Source: JBKJVQ01 sp046717125 (GTDB lineage: Bacteria; Pseudomonadota; Alphaproteobacteria; Rhizobiales; Methyloligellaceae). Taken from it: a stretch of 16,214 bases of DNA. The position numbers were made by a program, and so were the translations under genes. Shown piece by piece: positions 15,835 to 16,214 of the stretch; within the stretch, counting starts at the first letter, position 1, and every line of letters starts with the position of its first letter. Below the pieces are notes generated by a model. It saw only the letters and a program-made list of their open reading frames with translations, made no database searches and was not told the DNA's origin. The stretch is from contig JBKJVQ010000290.1 of NCBI GenBank assembly GCA_046717125.1, positions 1 to 16,214 on the forward strand, given 5' to 3'.

Positions 15835-16214
15835 ATGGCAGAGCTGACACTCGACCGGGGATATGTCGAAATGCTGATCGTGCAGACCCGGGCGTTGAAC
15901 GCAAAGGTCGAAGCGAGCGAAGAAGAAGCGGCCGGATCTAACCTCACCGACGACGAAGGGCCGGGCCTGCTGCTGGAGACGCCGGACGATCTGAGCCGCG
16001 AGGAGCTCGAAGCCGAGATCGCAGGCATGTCGCCGGAAGAGAAGGCGGAACTCGTCGCGCTCATGTGGCTTGGGCGCGGCGATGGCGAAATCGCCGAGTG
16101 GGACCGCCTGCTCGCAGAGGCGACCGATCGCGCCGATACGGCGGCCGTTTCCTATCTGCTCGGCGTACCGCTCGTGGCGGACTACTGGGCCGAAGGGCTG
16201 GCGGCGTTCGAAGG
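15835..16214 (+). CDS. DUF3775-like protein, cut by the window end
   Basis: An open frame starting MAELTLDRGYVEMLIVQTRA runs 126 codons to the window edge without a stop, so the C-terminus is missing. It is acidic and soluble: an N-terminal helix, an acidic linker (EASEEEAAGS, TDDEGPG), then LSREELEAEIAGMSPEEKAELVALMWLGRGD and a helical segment with TAAVSYLLGVPLVADYWAEGL. That pattern fits the DUF3775 family of small alphaproteobacterial proteins of unknown function. ATG 15835 has GGGAG about 10 bases upstream; no other in-frame ATG lies nearby. It is divergent from the hydrophilin-like gene and shares its 115-base upstream region. Confidence 0.8.
   Translation, partial: MAELTLDRGYVEMLIVQTRALNAKVEASEEEAAGSNLTDDEGPGLLLETPDDLSREELEAEIAGMSPEEKAELVALMWLGRGDGEIAEWDRLLAEATDRADTAAVSYLLGVPLVADYWAEGLAAFE

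Overview
The window looks like a chromosomal segment of a high-GC alphaproteobacterium of the order Hyphomicrobiales (Rhizobiales), probably near the Bradyrhizobiaceae/Xanthobacteraceae. Evidence: a dnaG-rpoD pair with a rhizobial-style RpoD (long acidic non-conserved region), a subgroup Ib aspartate aminotransferase, GGAAC-N17-GTT promoters of the EcfG general-stress type, and short palindromic repeats of the kind scattered through rhizobial genomes. I see no phage, transposon, CRISPR array, rRNA or tRNA.

Layout. (1) 1-5368, + strand: a REP-like palindrome, then dnaG (primase), rpoD (housekeeping sigma factor, reading frame broken by an apparent one-base loss near 2644) and trxB (thioredoxin reductase). 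(2) 5369-5655: no protein gene, but a very structured stretch. It has a candidate promoter and a chain of hairpins, two with pyrimidine/C-rich loops and one with a UUCG tetraloop, and ends in a textbook intrinsic terminator. I read it as an undescribed small RNA gene (about 5466-5609). (3) 5656-8476, - strand: a Tat-exported methionine sulfoxide reductase B and an EF-G-like GTPase. (4) 8630-9844, + strand: a streptomycin/hydroxyurea-type small-molecule kinase, divergent from the EF-G-like gene, then an 80-residue membrane protein. (5) 9932-12320, - strand: a probable operon aspC, mop-like TOBE protein, alpha/beta hydrolase. (6) 12437 to the end: an accessory, stress-flavoured cluster. It holds a DUF892 ferritin-like gene, a translationally coupled pair of unknown membrane-associated proteins, an SRPBCC protein with a membrane anchor, two paralogous 56- and 60-residue membrane proteins, a hydrophilin-like protein and the start of a DUF3775-like gene.

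How the parts relate. The left part is housekeeping: replication, transcription and thiol redox. The right part looks like general stress response and envelope functions. The DUF892 and hydrophilin-like genes have near-identical EcfG-type promoters with the same spacing and a shared CCGCGAGTT -10 region. The strongest candidate for something undescribed is the small RNA after trxB. Next are the twin stress promoters with their small-protein cluster, the zinc-ligand-poor DnaG, and the EF-G-like GTPase that lacks the switch Thr and catalytic His. Promoters, starts and functions were all judged by eye, and no database search was run.
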